Shown one piece after another: positions 1-10,477 of a stretch of 64,000 nucleotides of DNA. The notes under the pieces were generated by a model, which saw only the letters and a program-made list of their open reading frames with translations, ran no database searches and had not been told where the DNA came from. The number at the start of each line of letters is the position of its first letter. The first letter of the stretch is position 1. The position numbers were made by a program, and so were the translations under genes. This stretch comes from Stachybotrys elegans. Lineage: Eukaryota > Ascomycota > Sordariomycetes > Hypocreales > Stachybotryaceae. The DNA is taken from contig JAGPNK010000008.1 in the NCBI GenBank assembly GCA_020746835.1, positions 1,426,001-1,490,000 on the forward strand, read 5' to 3'.

Positions 1-2500
1 TAACTTTATTTAATATATATATAAGTTATTTATATATAAATATTAAAGAGTTATAAAAACTTTAAAATAAATTAAATAAAACTATAAGTTTTTTAATATA
101 AAGAAATATATTAAATATATTTTTATATAATATAATATTTATAATAAAACTAAATTATAATAATATAAACTTTATAGAAAACTATAACTTTTTTAAATAC
201 TTTTTTAATTATAAAAGTTAATATTTATAGATTTTATTATTAAACTATTAATATTATAAAACTTTATAATAAAATATATTTATAATAGTATTTTAATTAT
301 TATTAATAAATTTATAAAGTTCTATTTTTATATTTTTTATAATAAATTAATAAATATAAAAGAATTCTTATATATCTTTCTATAATATATTATTACTATT
401 TATAGATTACTACTAAATATTATTATAAATAGAAAAATATTATTTTTCTTATAGTTTTAATAATACTTTATAGTATAAATTAATTTAAACTATAAGCTTA
501 ATATAATATAAAAACTATAAGTAAATAAATAAACTAAATATATAAACTAAATATTTAAAACTTATTTATAATACTATATTAATTATAAATAAAATAATTA
601 AATAAAAAAGTTATTTATAGTATAATTAGTATATAATATATTAATTAATAAAACTATTAAATTTATATTAATTTATATAAACTTTAGATTTATATTTAAT
701 ATTTATTAAAAATATAAAAAAAAACCTTTAGTATTTAAAATAATATTTAAATTAAATAACTTAAAGAATTTATATAAGTAGTTTTAAATAGAAATTCTTT
801 TTATATAAAAAAAAATAAAAAAATATTATAATAAAAAATAATTAAAGAAACTAACTTTTTAAAAAGAAAATATAGTTTATTTTATTATAAAAAACATTAA
901 TATAAAATAACTAAATAAAAAACTTAATTATTACTATATTAAACTATTTCTAGTTAAAAAATATATTTTTAATAATAATTATAAATTTAATTTCTATTTA
1001 TAATTGTATTAGTTACTAAGGCATTAAATACTACCTTTACTATTTATTTACTCTTTACTACTTATACTCTATACTATATACTCTTTTCCTTATTATTATA
1101 AACTTAATTTATTAAATAAAGTATAGCTATATTTAATCTTTTATATTTTACTATTAAAACCTATAGAAAGAACTATATATATTAAAAAAGTATATATTAA
1201 TAAAGCTACTTTAAAATAAGAATAAAAAGTTAAAAAAATTCTTAACTATAAAAAGAATATAAAGATAGAAAATTAATAGAAATACCTTATTAAATAGAAA
1301 AACTATAATAAATTAAAAAATATATAGAAACTATTTAAATATTTATTCTATATTTAAAAGAAAATCTAATAGTACTATTAATAAGTAAAGGAAATATATT
1401 CTATAAATTAAAACTAAGTCTAAAAAAAAACTAATTAATATTATTAGAAATACCTATTATCTATAACTTCTTTACTAAGTAAAACTTATAAATGTTTAAA
1501 AATAGAAAAATACTATTATCTTTATTTAACTAAATAATATTATAATAAATTATAGTTTTTTAATAAGAATATATATTTATATAAATTTTTTAAATCTAAG
1601 ATAAATATATAATAGCTATAGCTATCTAAACCTAGAGTATAAAGAGTTTATTTAATAAATATAATAAATTATTACTAGTAGAGTTTTCCTTATAAAATAA
1701 ATAAGCCTTATAAGAATTTAAGAATTATATTAATATTATAGTTAAATTAAAAAGAGAGTATAGAAAAATAAAAAGAATAAATAAGTAAAAGCTATTAAAA
1801 TACTATTATAATAGACTTTTTATAATATGTATTTATAATAGCACTTTATATTCTTAACTATAATATAATAGTAATTATAGAAAAAGTACTATATATATAA
1901 TATATTTATATTATAATTAGTAAGAAAAATAGATTCTATAAGTATTTAAATTTTATAATATTTATAAGTACTATATAATATAGTTAGTCTTTAAAAAAAG
2001 AAAAATAAAGAAATAAAGTATTAATAGAATAAAGATAAATAGGCCTTTTATATAGTTTTAAAATAAAAGACTATTATAAAGGGATATTATATTAAAATAT
2101 AATAACTATATAAGTTATATAATAAATTATATAACTTATAGAAAACTAAAAACTTACTAAACTAACTAGTTTAAAATAAGTTTTAGTTTTAAATTAATAG
2201 TTTTACTAAATAATTAATTTATATAGTATATAAATAGAAAGATTCTATAGAATATATCTAGCTAAAAGCCTACTAGCTATTAATATAATTTAATTACTTT
2301 AACTACTATATACCTTAAGTATTTAACTATTACTAAATATAATATATATTTAATAGTATATATACTCTAACTACTTTACTAATAACTAACCCTAATATAA
2401 TTAGACTTAGTTATAGTTAGAAACCTAACTATTATACTTTATATACCTAGTAAGAATACTAGGACTTCTATTATAGTCTAATTTCCTAGGAAACTAAAGT
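1..2500. other. Extremely AT-rich block, probably RIP-degraded repeat DNA
   Basis: Seen: almost nothing but A and T, with isolated G or C, stops in all frames and no usable ORF. Composition recovers gradually from about 2.3 kb and is normal by about 2.55 kb. Known: RIP in ascomycetes turns duplicated DNA into such sequence by C-to-T change on both strands. Inferred: an old transposon or subterminal repeat now beyond recognition. No gene is supported here. Confidence 0.75.
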
Positions 2501-3166
2501 CACGATTTTTTTCTACATTTTTATTAGTTAAAAACCCTGTCTAATATAAGCTTGCTGCTTTCTAATACTTAAAGGGATAGAATTGAAGTATATAGAAAGA
2601 GAATGTAATAGATATAGAAAGGACTACGTTTTGTCGCTTAATGCAGGGTAGGAAGATAGATAAACAGGCTATGCATTAAGCGCGCGTTATAAAATACCGG
2701 AAACATTTACCGCGCGCGTTATTAAACATCATGAATAATAACTAATGAAACTTATACATTGTTACAGTTTGTAAGATGCTAGTATTAGTACCATAATGTT
2801 ATTGCTCTATAGATCACATCCTACCTCTAGGCACTGCCCTCTATTAAATAGGTAAAACCAGGTATAAATACATGTCTCCATTCATGGTAATTTCTTCAGT
2901 GCTATAGAAAGACATCTCCAATCATTATATCTTCTCTCGATAGCCAATTGAAGTTTTAGAACACATGGTAAGTTTATTTCATATCATCTAACGACGCCTT
3001 CATTGTCTGACGCTTTTTGTAGTGCTAAGGGCGCAGGGCAACCGTTGTTATTCGCATATACTGTTGTTCTGTCTGTTGTTCTGTCTTTCTTACTACACGC
3101 ACCAGCTCTATTAAGGCCAGTTTATGAGTGAACAATGGAATCTATGAAGCTAACTCTGAGGCAGAG
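2501..3166. other. Gene-free stretch at the edge of the AT-rich block
   Basis: Base composition is balanced again. No convincing ORF, RNA gene or repeat unit was seen. A few GC-rich words such as GCGCGCG near 2690-2720 stand out, but I can assign no role to them. Confidence 0.4.
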
Positions 3167-3382
3167 ATGTGTCAGTCGATTGATTATACATACCAGGGCT
3201 GCGGCCATACTACAACTCGTCATGGCTTTTGCGAAAATCCATGCAACACAATAGGTCGCAGTGGGCCACATGCTAGACATGGCTTGTGTGCCCTTCTTGC
3301 TCCAGCCCAACGCCACCAGACACACCATAATGATCCACGGGTCACGGTCATGAAGAGAAGAAACAGCAGTAACGACTTGTAG
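3167..3382 (+). CDS. Small Cys/His-containing hypothetical protein
   Basis: An ORF of 71 residues from the ATG at 3167. Seen: it begins MCQSIDYTYQGCGH and carries further cysteines (FCENPC, then HGLC). Known: many small uncharacterised fungal proteins start with Met-Cys, an aromatic-rich segment and a Cys-Gly-His triplet, so the resemblance may be genuine. The open frame runs upstream without an ATG, so the start is the first ATG. No neighbour explains it, and it could be a fragment. Function unknown. Confidence 0.3.
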   Translation: MCQSIDYTYQGCGHTTTRHGFCENPCNTIGRSGPHARHGLCALLAPAQRHQTHHNDPRVTVMKRRNSSNDL

Positions 3383-4304
3383 ACTTGGACAGGTTTTGTT
3401 TTGCAATCTCCTTGATCCCAGCTACCGTGATAGGTTAGGGCTACTCATAGAACTCATGTTGACTTAAATATCTGTCAACCAACAGTTCGTTTTGCGTTGA
3501 AGCTGATTGGATATCAGCAAATCTGACCGTGGTTGAATGAACGCTTGATGATACCAGACTCCGCTGCAGACAGGAAGGAGGAAAAGGGATACTTGTACGG
3601 TTTGTGAAACTAAATATTAAACATCTGATGGGGCCCAGCTGCATAGGAAGATTTCATGCGTTCTTGAGTGAAGATATTATATAGTGAGAATGCTATTGTG
3701 ACTCGCCTACCGAGGTTTAGTCGACTATATATCACGCCTCAGACATATGCCGAAGAGGCCGTACCTGCTCCGAATACCCGGACTACGCATATGGTCCCGC
3801 TCGTCAACCTGCACCCCAGATATTTACTTATACTTGGACTATTTCCCCAGATAGCGAAACCTGGGATCGTGATCAAGGAGGACGACGCTAGTTGCTGTCA
3901 CCTTTGGGTTGGCGGGGAAATGCAGAACACAGCGGAGTCTGGCCAATCGTCCCCCTCACGGACTTGGACTAGAGCTTTCGAAGAGCATTCACAAGAGCAT
4001 ATAACGGCTACTAATAGGTCCTTTGCTCATTGGATAGCCTATAATTCCGTTTATGCTTCAGGCCGCTTCCCATCCGATTCTCGGACCCGCTCCCAGACTC
4101 AGCCCGTTCCCTGGCTTGCCGTCCGGTTCATCTATGCGGGGTCAGATAATGACGCACTGAAACCCCGCGATTTCGCCATGACCTCCCGAGTTCCACAAAC
4201 ATAACTCACCTCAATAAGTATCTGAGCTTCTCCGCTCCAAGTCTGGTCTGAGAAAAGTGGCTTTCGTACGCAAGAATTCCTGAAATCGCGTTAAGCCTAC
4301 CGCC
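3383..4304. other. Gene-free stretch upstream of the MFS gene
   Basis: A 178-codon open frame (3668-4204) begins with a non-ATG codon, matches no family I know and lies directly before a transporter start. I read the stretch as promoter and 5' leader sequence. Confidence 0.4.
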
Positions 4305-5911
4305 ATGTCATTGGAACGAATCAAGACCATTCTCTGGGGTCCTCCGTCCCGAGACAGGTCGCTGGTTATCAAGTTGGATTTCACGTTGCTACCATATTTT
4401 TCACTGATATGGTTCCTTTTCGGCATTAACAGGAAAAGCTACGCCACTGCCTACATAAGTGGCATGGACAAGGATCTCGGCTTCGAGGGCAGGGACTTCA
4501 ATTACATGACCACCATCTACCTTGTCGCCTATGCCATCTTTCAGATACCGTCTACCTCCTTGTTGACAATCTTCCCTCCCAAGTATATCTTTGTCACGTC
4601 CAATGTCATATGGAGTATCTTGACTCTTGTTACCTTTCGGATGACGCACGTCTACCAAGTTTTCGTGCTCAATGCATTTGAGGGCGCATTCGCCGCCGTC
4701 TGTTAGTTAGTTGACCCCTTGGTTTGCCACGTGGACCATACAGTGCTAACTTGACATCAGCGTTGGTGGACATTTCATTTACGGGTCTTGGTACAAGAGG
4801 TCAGAGCTAGGAACCCGTGCCGCCGTATTCTGTTGCTTTGGACATCTGGGCAGCATGGCTGGGGGCTGGATTCAGGCCGGGCTTCTGGCGACGCTGGACG
4901 GCAGGTCCGGTCTTCCGGCCTGGCGATGGCTCTTCATCATTGTGTCCGTCATCACTCTGCCTGTTGTCGTCTTTGGTCAGTTTCGCTGTGAGCCATTTTC
5001 TACTCGCCATTGTTAACAACCGAACATTGCAGGTTGGTTTGTCATCCCCAACTTGCCGGTTCATAAGAGCGCCTGGTACTTGACCACAGAAGAAAAGGAC
5101 TGGGCTGTAGAAAGGCTCGGAAAGGCCCACAAGCAGTCCTGGGACCTCTCAGTGTTTCGTCGTGTTCTGTTAAGTTGGCAGTTCTACTTGCTGCCATTCA
5201 TCTTTATGCGTAAGTTCTCCGTTCCGGTTATATAAACCGTTCCTCACCTCGACAGTCTACTCGCTTTGCGTGCAATCTCTGCTCAACAACGTCATGCCCT
5301 TGTGGATGAGGTCGCGTGGGTATACGGTCATCGAGCAAAACACTTATCCCTCTGGCATATACGCCACGGCCATAGTTGGCACAGTCGCCTACGCTATGTG
5401 GTCGGACAAGATACAGTCACGCTGGCAGCCTTCATTGGCAATCGGTGCGACATTTGTGATAGGAAGCGCCATCCTTGTGGCCAACCCGGCCAAAGACGCC
5501 GGTCACTTTTTCGCCTTCTATTTGCTGGGCACCACGTATGCACCGCAGGCGCTTTGGTATTCATGGATGGCTGATGTGACCGCTCACGATCTCCAACTGA
5601 GAGCGATTACGACCGGATGGATGAACTCTTTTGACTTCGCCTTTGTGACCTGGTGGCCACTTGTCTTTTATCCTGTAACCGACGCACCAGACTACGAAAG
5701 AGGTTATATCGCCAGTCTTGTCACCGGTGCGCTCGTTATACCATTCATTGGGGTAATTTACTACTTGGAGAAACGAGACCGCCAGGCGGGCAAGATTGGC
5801 AGGCATTTTGGCGAAAGTGATGAAGAGGAGGACCGAATCGTGTCGCATGATCAATCTCAAGATGCACAAGTCTCTTCTCGCATCCCTGACGAGGGCCCAG
5901 CAAAGATATAA
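4305..5911 (+). CDS. MFS permease of the anion:cation symporter (allantoate permease-like) family
   Basis: Inferred role: proton-coupled uptake of an organic anion or vitamin-like substrate at the plasma membrane. Seen: four exons, 4305-4705, 4761-4975, 5033-5209 and 5256-5911, with introns of 55, 57 and 46 nt, join into 482 residues, usual for the family. The N-terminal half has the Lys-Ser-Tyr-Ala-Thr-Ala start of helix 1 and the GSWYKRSELGTR loop typical of Dal5-like fungal permeases. Helix-rich segments follow and the C-terminus is a charged cytosolic tail. The ATG at 4305 gives the expected short cytosolic lead. The donor at 4706 (GTTAGT) was chosen over GT at 4702 because only it keeps the frame. 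The gene is convergent with the FMN monooxygenase, 49 bp apart, and the pair may handle one substrate. Substrate unknown. Confidence 0.88.
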
Positions 5912-5960
5912 GCGCTTAAGCAAGATAGCATTAACCTGAACAAGTATTGAACGGCTCAGT

Positions 5961-7289
5961 CTATGAGAAAAACTTGTTAACTGGTCTAGGCAGACCAAAA
6001 TGTTCCCGCAGCGTGGTTCCAGTGTAGTCCTCCCGGAACAGCCCACGACGTTGAAGCTCCGGTACCAGGCGCTGTGTGACGTCGTCAAGACCCTGTGGCA
6101 GAAAGGGAAACGTGACTGTGAATCCATCAGAGGCACCTTCAGATACCCAAGATTCAAGCTCATCGGCGATCGACTCTGGCGTGCCAATGAACGCCAGACC
6201 GGCATATCCGCCGTAGCGCTGAGCAAGTTGACGAACAGTCAATTTCTCCTCGGCGGCAAGCCTCAAGACACCTGCTTGACTAGTCTTGCTCGCGTTTGTC
6301 TCGGGTATGTCTGTAGGCAGCGGAGCATCTGGATCGAAGCCGGAAGCGTCGGTTCCAAGTGCCACAGATAATGATGCAATTGCACTGTCGTAGTGTACAA
6401 GGCTGTCAAGCTTGAGGCGTTTCTCCTTGGCTTCCTCAACAGTATCGCCAATAATAAAGAGAGCGGCCGGAAGGATCTTGATATGGTTTGGATCACGTCC
6501 AGCCTTAGATGCCCTTCCCTTGATATCGTTGTACAGGTCTTTTGCAGCGTTGATGTTTGGCGGCGAGCAAAATACCACCTCGGCAGTCTCGGCAGCGAGC
6601 TGTCTTCCCGGTTCAGATTGGCCTGCCTGAACTATAACCGGCCACCCTTGGACGGGACGGGCAATGTTCAGGGGTCCCTTGACCTGGAGGTCGTCACCCT
6701 TGTGATTCAATGTGTGTATCTTCTTCGGGTCAACGTAAACGCCGCTCTCCTGGTCGCGGATGAATGCATCGTCTGCAAACGAATCCCACAAACCCGTTAC
6801 CACGTCGTAAAACTCTCGGGCTCGCTTGTACCGGTCGCCATGCTGCATGTGTTCGTCCTTACCAAAGTTCTTTGACGATTCGGGGTTACCAGTCGTCACA
6901 ATATTCCAGGCTGCGCGACCATTACTGAGATGATCCAAAGATGCGAAACGCCGTGCAATATGGTAGGCTTCGTCATAAGTTGTGGATGCTGTTGCTGCCA
7001 AGCCAATCTTTTCCGTGACAACAGACAGCGCCGAGAGCAGAGTAAATGGCTCAAAGGAAGTGACGGTGTGGCTGCGCTTCAAGGCTTCTTCGTTCATGTT
7101 TAAGACAGCCAGGTGATCGGCCATGAAGAATGCATCAAATTTCGCCGCCTCAAGCTTCTGGATGAACGACTTCAGGTGAGTAAAGTTGAAGTTGGCGTCT
7201 GGGAATGCCCCGGGATATCGCCACGCTCCGGTGTGAAGGCTCACCGGGCGCATAAAAGCGGTCAAGTGCAACTTGTTCTTGTCTGCCAT
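5961..7289 (-). CDS. FMN-dependent monooxygenase, NtaA/SnaA/DszA family
   Basis: A flavin-dependent oxygenase with a luciferase-like fold. Known: the family uses FMNH2 from a partner reductase to cleave nitrilotriacetate, organosulfur compounds or similar substrates. Seen: 442 residues, intronless. The N-terminus has FMRPVSLHTGAWRYPGA, then FDAFFMADHL, the DHLSNGRAAWNIVTT segment and VIVQAGQSEPGRQLAAETAE, all hallmarks of the family. The C-terminal half has the GTPESIADELE segment. The open frame extends 47 codons upstream to 7430, but the Met at 7289 starts the conserved domain. No flavin reductase is seen in the window. The family is common in soil bacteria, so transfer is possible but not shown. 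Substrate unknown. Confidence 0.9.
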   Translation of the reverse strand: MADKNKLHLTAFMRPVSLHTGAWRYPGAFPDANFNFTHLKSFIQKLEAAKFDAFFMADHLAVLNMNEEALKRSHTVTSFEPFTLLSALSVVTEKIGLAATASTTYDEAYHIARRFASLDHLSNGRAAWNIVTTGNPESSKNFGKDEHMQHGDRYKRAREFYDVVTGLWDSFADDAFIRDQESGVYVDPKKIHTLNHKGDDLQVKGPLNIARPVQGWPVIVQAGQSEPGRQLAAETAEVVFCSPPNINAAKDLYNDIKGRASKAGRDPNHIKILPAALFIIGDTVEEAKEKRLKLDSLVHYDSAIASLSVALGTDASGFDPDAPLPTDIPETNASKTSQAGVLRLAAEEKLTVRQLAQRYGGYAGLAFIGTPESIADELESWVSEGASDGFTVTFPFLPQGLDDVTQRLVPELQRRGLFREDYTGTTLREHFGLPRPVNKFFS

Positions 7290-8017
7290 GATTGCAGTTG
7301 ATTCGAAAATATTCCAATTCTGAGGGGTCAGCCTCTGCTCTGCGGGGTTGCGCGGTATTGTCGCCGCTCTTATGCTTTGATGGCAAGCTATATTATTAAT
7401 ACAACCAAAGCACGTCATCGCTGTATTCAATTTCGCAACGTTATGTTACTGAACTGGGTATTCTACTGTCTTCTCCAGGTTACTTTGGGTTCTTGATTAG
7501 TAACCCTATGGCTCTTTAATAATTATCACAATCATAGATTGTATGAAATGAGTATGGTAGAGCTTAATCGCTGTTCTATGGTGTTGATGGCTTACATTTA
7601 CCATGTCGAAGCGTAGCATCGGAGATCAGAATCACAATCAGTTTTCCTGTTCTTTCTTAGCTTTTAACCGTTGCTCAATCTTTTCTACTCTTGCAGAAGA
7701 CATGTTTCTATGCGGAGAAATCCATACTATATTGAGGCTAACCGGCACGCTCTTTACTGTATGCTCTGCTTGCCACGATTACAGGAATGTCCTGGGTCGC
7801 ATCGGCGTATAGCGTACGGCGTATAGCGTATTACACTTACACCTGTTTCGGATTTAGTCGAATGACGGTCTGTCACCTGGCCCTGCCCCGTGCATATGCA
7901 CTAATGACAGGGGCAGATGGATGAGTATATAGCCGCGGGCGTCCTGTCAGACTATGCTGGACATTACTATCACAAACACCACTGTCCCGGTTGGAGCCTA
8001 ACTTAGCAATTTTCGCA
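7290..8017. other. Divergent intergenic region, monooxygenase / beta-propeller gene
   Basis: It holds the promoters of two divergent genes. There are no supported ORFs. A short duplicated word (GGCGTATAGCGTA) occurs near 7800-7825. Confidence 0.4.
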
Positions 8018-9052
8018 ATGCTCGCCATTTCGTTGTATGGCATGCTGCTTGCCATTTTTCTAGATTCAGCCTTGGGTCAGAATGCTACTATTGCACTTCC
8101 TCTCCCAACCAAAACACTTGTTCAGCTAGATACACAAGGAACGGTTTTCGAGAACCTCCTAGTCCGCCAGAACGGAGACATCATCATCACCTCGCTGCAC
8201 CCTCAACCCATTGCCTACTTGCTAAAGGCACCATGGTCTAGCGACCCAAAGCTACTGTTCCTTCATCGGTTTGAAGAGGTTGACGGCCTTGGGGGCGTGG
8301 TGGAGATCCGACCAGGCACATACGTAGTGGCTGGTACAAAGTGGGAAGGTCTCGCTGCTCCCGTCGCCAATGCTACAGTCGTGCAAGAATTTGCCTTGGA
8401 TGAGAATGACTCCGTTTCGTCTGCTCGAATTATTGCCCGTGTCCCAGAGGCTGGCTTCTTGAATGGTGTTGTCGTTGCCCCCGGGTCCGCCAACCTTGTC
8501 CTGGGCGCAGATTCTCTGCAGGGCGTTGTCTGGCGAATTGATCTGACAACTGGAGACTCAGAAATATCCATAGACGTCGCAGAGATGAAGCCCCTAGACC
8601 CTCACGGGGTACTCAGGGCCGGCGTTAATGGGCTCAAGGTTCGCAACGGCCATCTTTACTGGTCCAACTCAAACTTGGCAGGTGTCTATCGGATCAAGAC
8701 TGACGATAATGGGTACCCAGCTATGGGTGCCGCTACTGAGCAGGTTTTTCGTCTCTGTGATGCCTCCGGTGTTGACGATTTCAATTTTGACCATGAAGGG
8801 AATATCTATATCACTACCCATATTGACAACACTTTGTACAGATTTGGGGAGGATGGGTCCACACAACTGGTGGCTGGGGCCTTGACAGATCTAGGGCTTG
8901 CTGGTGATTCCGCCGTTGCATTTGGGAGGACGTCTTTTGATGAGCACGTTGCCTACATTACCACTGCAGGTGGCATCTTCTCTCCTATCAACGGTACAAT
9001 CACCGAGCCGGCAAAGATTGTGTCAGTTGACACGAGTGGAATAGCTCAGTAA
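8018..9052 (+). CDS. Secreted SMP-30/gluconolactonase-like six-bladed beta-propeller protein
   Basis: Seen: 344 residues, intronless. A hydrophobic N-terminus (LAISLYGMLLAIFLDSALGQ) reads as a signal peptide cleaved near Ala-Leu-Gly. Blade-like repeats follow: LLVRQNGDIIITSL, GVVVAPGSANLVLGAD, GLKVRNGHLYWSNSN, FDHEGNIYITTHIDNTLYRF. Several Asn-X-Ser/Thr sites suit a secreted protein. Known: fungal members are annotated as SMP-30-like, and some relatives inside polyketide-sesquiterpenoid clusters (AsR5, EupF) act as hetero-Diels-Alderases. Nothing here shows that activity. The open frame begins at 7991 with a non-ATG codon, so the first ATG at 8018 was taken. The substrate is unknown, and a lactonase or a non-enzymatic propeller are alternatives. 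Confidence 0.8.
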   Translation: MLAISLYGMLLAIFLDSALGQNATIALPLPTKTLVQLDTQGTVFENLLVRQNGDIIITSLHPQPIAYLLKAPWSSDPKLLFLHRFEEVDGLGGVVEIRPGTYVVAGTKWEGLAAPVANATVVQEFALDENDSVSSARIIARVPEAGFLNGVVVAPGSANLVLGADSLQGVVWRIDLTTGDSEISIDVAEMKPLDPHGVLRAGVNGLKVRNGHLYWSNSNLAGVYRIKTDDNGYPAMGAATEQVFRLCDASGVDDFNFDHEGNIYITTHIDNTLYRFGEDGSTQLVAGALTDLGLAGDSAVAFGRTSFDEHVAYITTAGGIFSPINGTITEPAKIVSVDTSGIAQ

Positions 9053-10477
9053 TTTGATGATAGACAATATGGCTTCGTATATTGGTCCGCAATGCAGGAT
9101 GGTGTATGGATCTGCGAAAGGGTGGAGGAACACCAAACCCAAACATAACGGCAAACCGTCTACCAAAGAGGAGATAGTTCTTGTAGCGAGAAACTAGGTC
9201 CAGGCACACTGTATGTAGAACATTCGAATTGGCTCTGTTACGCCTTTACAAGACATCAAACCAATATAGAAGGGCCGTGGGTTTTAGAAGAAACGACTGG
9301 TCTGTATAATGCCCTCCAACAATGTACTCATTGGGCACCGATAATTCATCATTTCTATATGTCATTCTCAAATTTAAGCCAATCCGACTTTTGAACATTA
9401 CTGTATATGCCCGCAATGTCGCCCTCCTCTATATTACTTCTTGTTCCAGGGAATCTTGCCTAATCCTTGTGTTCTTGAGCTCTCACCGGTCCTATACAAG
9501 ACTGGGGGCGTAATTGGTACCTTTGAGCGACCCATTATCTGATAAGATTGGCTTGGCCACTGGATAATACAGCCTGCCAATCATCAGGCTGAGTAGGCTG
9601 TGTAGAGATCCCTACCTCATGTCAGTAAATTCACTTTATCCACCTCCTACTGGATTCTAAACACCAACAGCGCCTACCACCCGAAAGCCCCAGGGCTGAA
9701 TAGTCACCGCCAATAAATGTGTAAGTCCAGCCCCCTTTATGTTACGTCTACTCTGTGGGGGCTGTGGATATCTAGGTTTCCGGATTGGCCTGCAACAGGC
9801 CTATGATTCAGGCTGCCTTACCATTTATGCAATGTGACCCAGCGTTGCACTAGCTCCTCAGTTAGCAGAATTCGACCCATAGTCCTGCATGGTTAAGCTG
9901 GATAGGTTACTTTGGGGGCTGGACAATGACTGCCAATAGGTGCGTGAATTCAGCCCCCTTTGAGTTATTTATACTCCAAGGGGGCTGTTCATATACAACT
10001 CCTTAAATTGGATTACGAGATGTTTATGGGACAGGCTATCTCACCGTTTATATGATGCAACGTTGTATTAGGTTAAGAATAGTAACAGTCTTACTGCTAT
10101 ATGGTCAAAATATTACTGTACATACAGCAGGTGCTACTGCATCACCAGTGGCAAAGAAAATACAAATACTGGGACAGCGCTGATCATCCAAGATGACATC
10201 CACGATAGTCTTTACCGTTAAACTTGCTTGAATGCTCCAGATACCTCCTGCTATATACTCATCACGCTATCACTATGGATCCGGCCGTTGGAGATGATTG
10301 TGGAGAAAGGACTGTATCATCTAGATCCTCGTCCTTCTCACTCAATTCATGCACCGCTACAACAAACAAGTCAATCTCTCGTGGAGAGACCAACCAACAA
10401 GGCAAGAATTAATATTTCATTAAAAGCCATGCCGCTTACCTCTCTTAGACTTACAAAGCGATGAGCTGCATGCAGCT
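9053..10477. other. Gene-free stretch holding a diverged tandem repeat
   Basis: No supported gene. The main structure is the duplicated hairpin unit at 9691-10072, listed separately. Two overlapping open frames near 10224-10464 have no recognisable product and probably lie in the 5' leader of the next gene. Confidence 0.45.
9691..10072. repeat. Two diverged tandem copies of a ~163-bp unit, each with a GGGGGCTG hairpin
   Basis: Copy 1 is at about 9691-9853 and copy 2 at about 9911-10072. Shared blocks occur in the same order: GCTGRA-TA/AT, GCCAATA, TGTAAGT/GCGTGAATT, CAGCCCCCTTT, GGGGGCTGT, ATTGG, CAGGCT, ACCRTTTAT and RCGTTGYAYTAG. In each copy CAGCCCCC (9728-9735; 9951-9958) faces GGGGGCTG (9757-9764; 9980-9987) across a loop of about 21 nt. 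Many differences are transitions, as after RIP. It may be a MITE-like remnant, but no clear terminal inverted repeat or target duplication was seen. Confidence 0.55.

Noticed and set aside
3668..4204. A 178-codon open frame before the first MFS gene
   Set aside because: Non-ATG start, no recognisable domain, and position in the promoter of the next gene.
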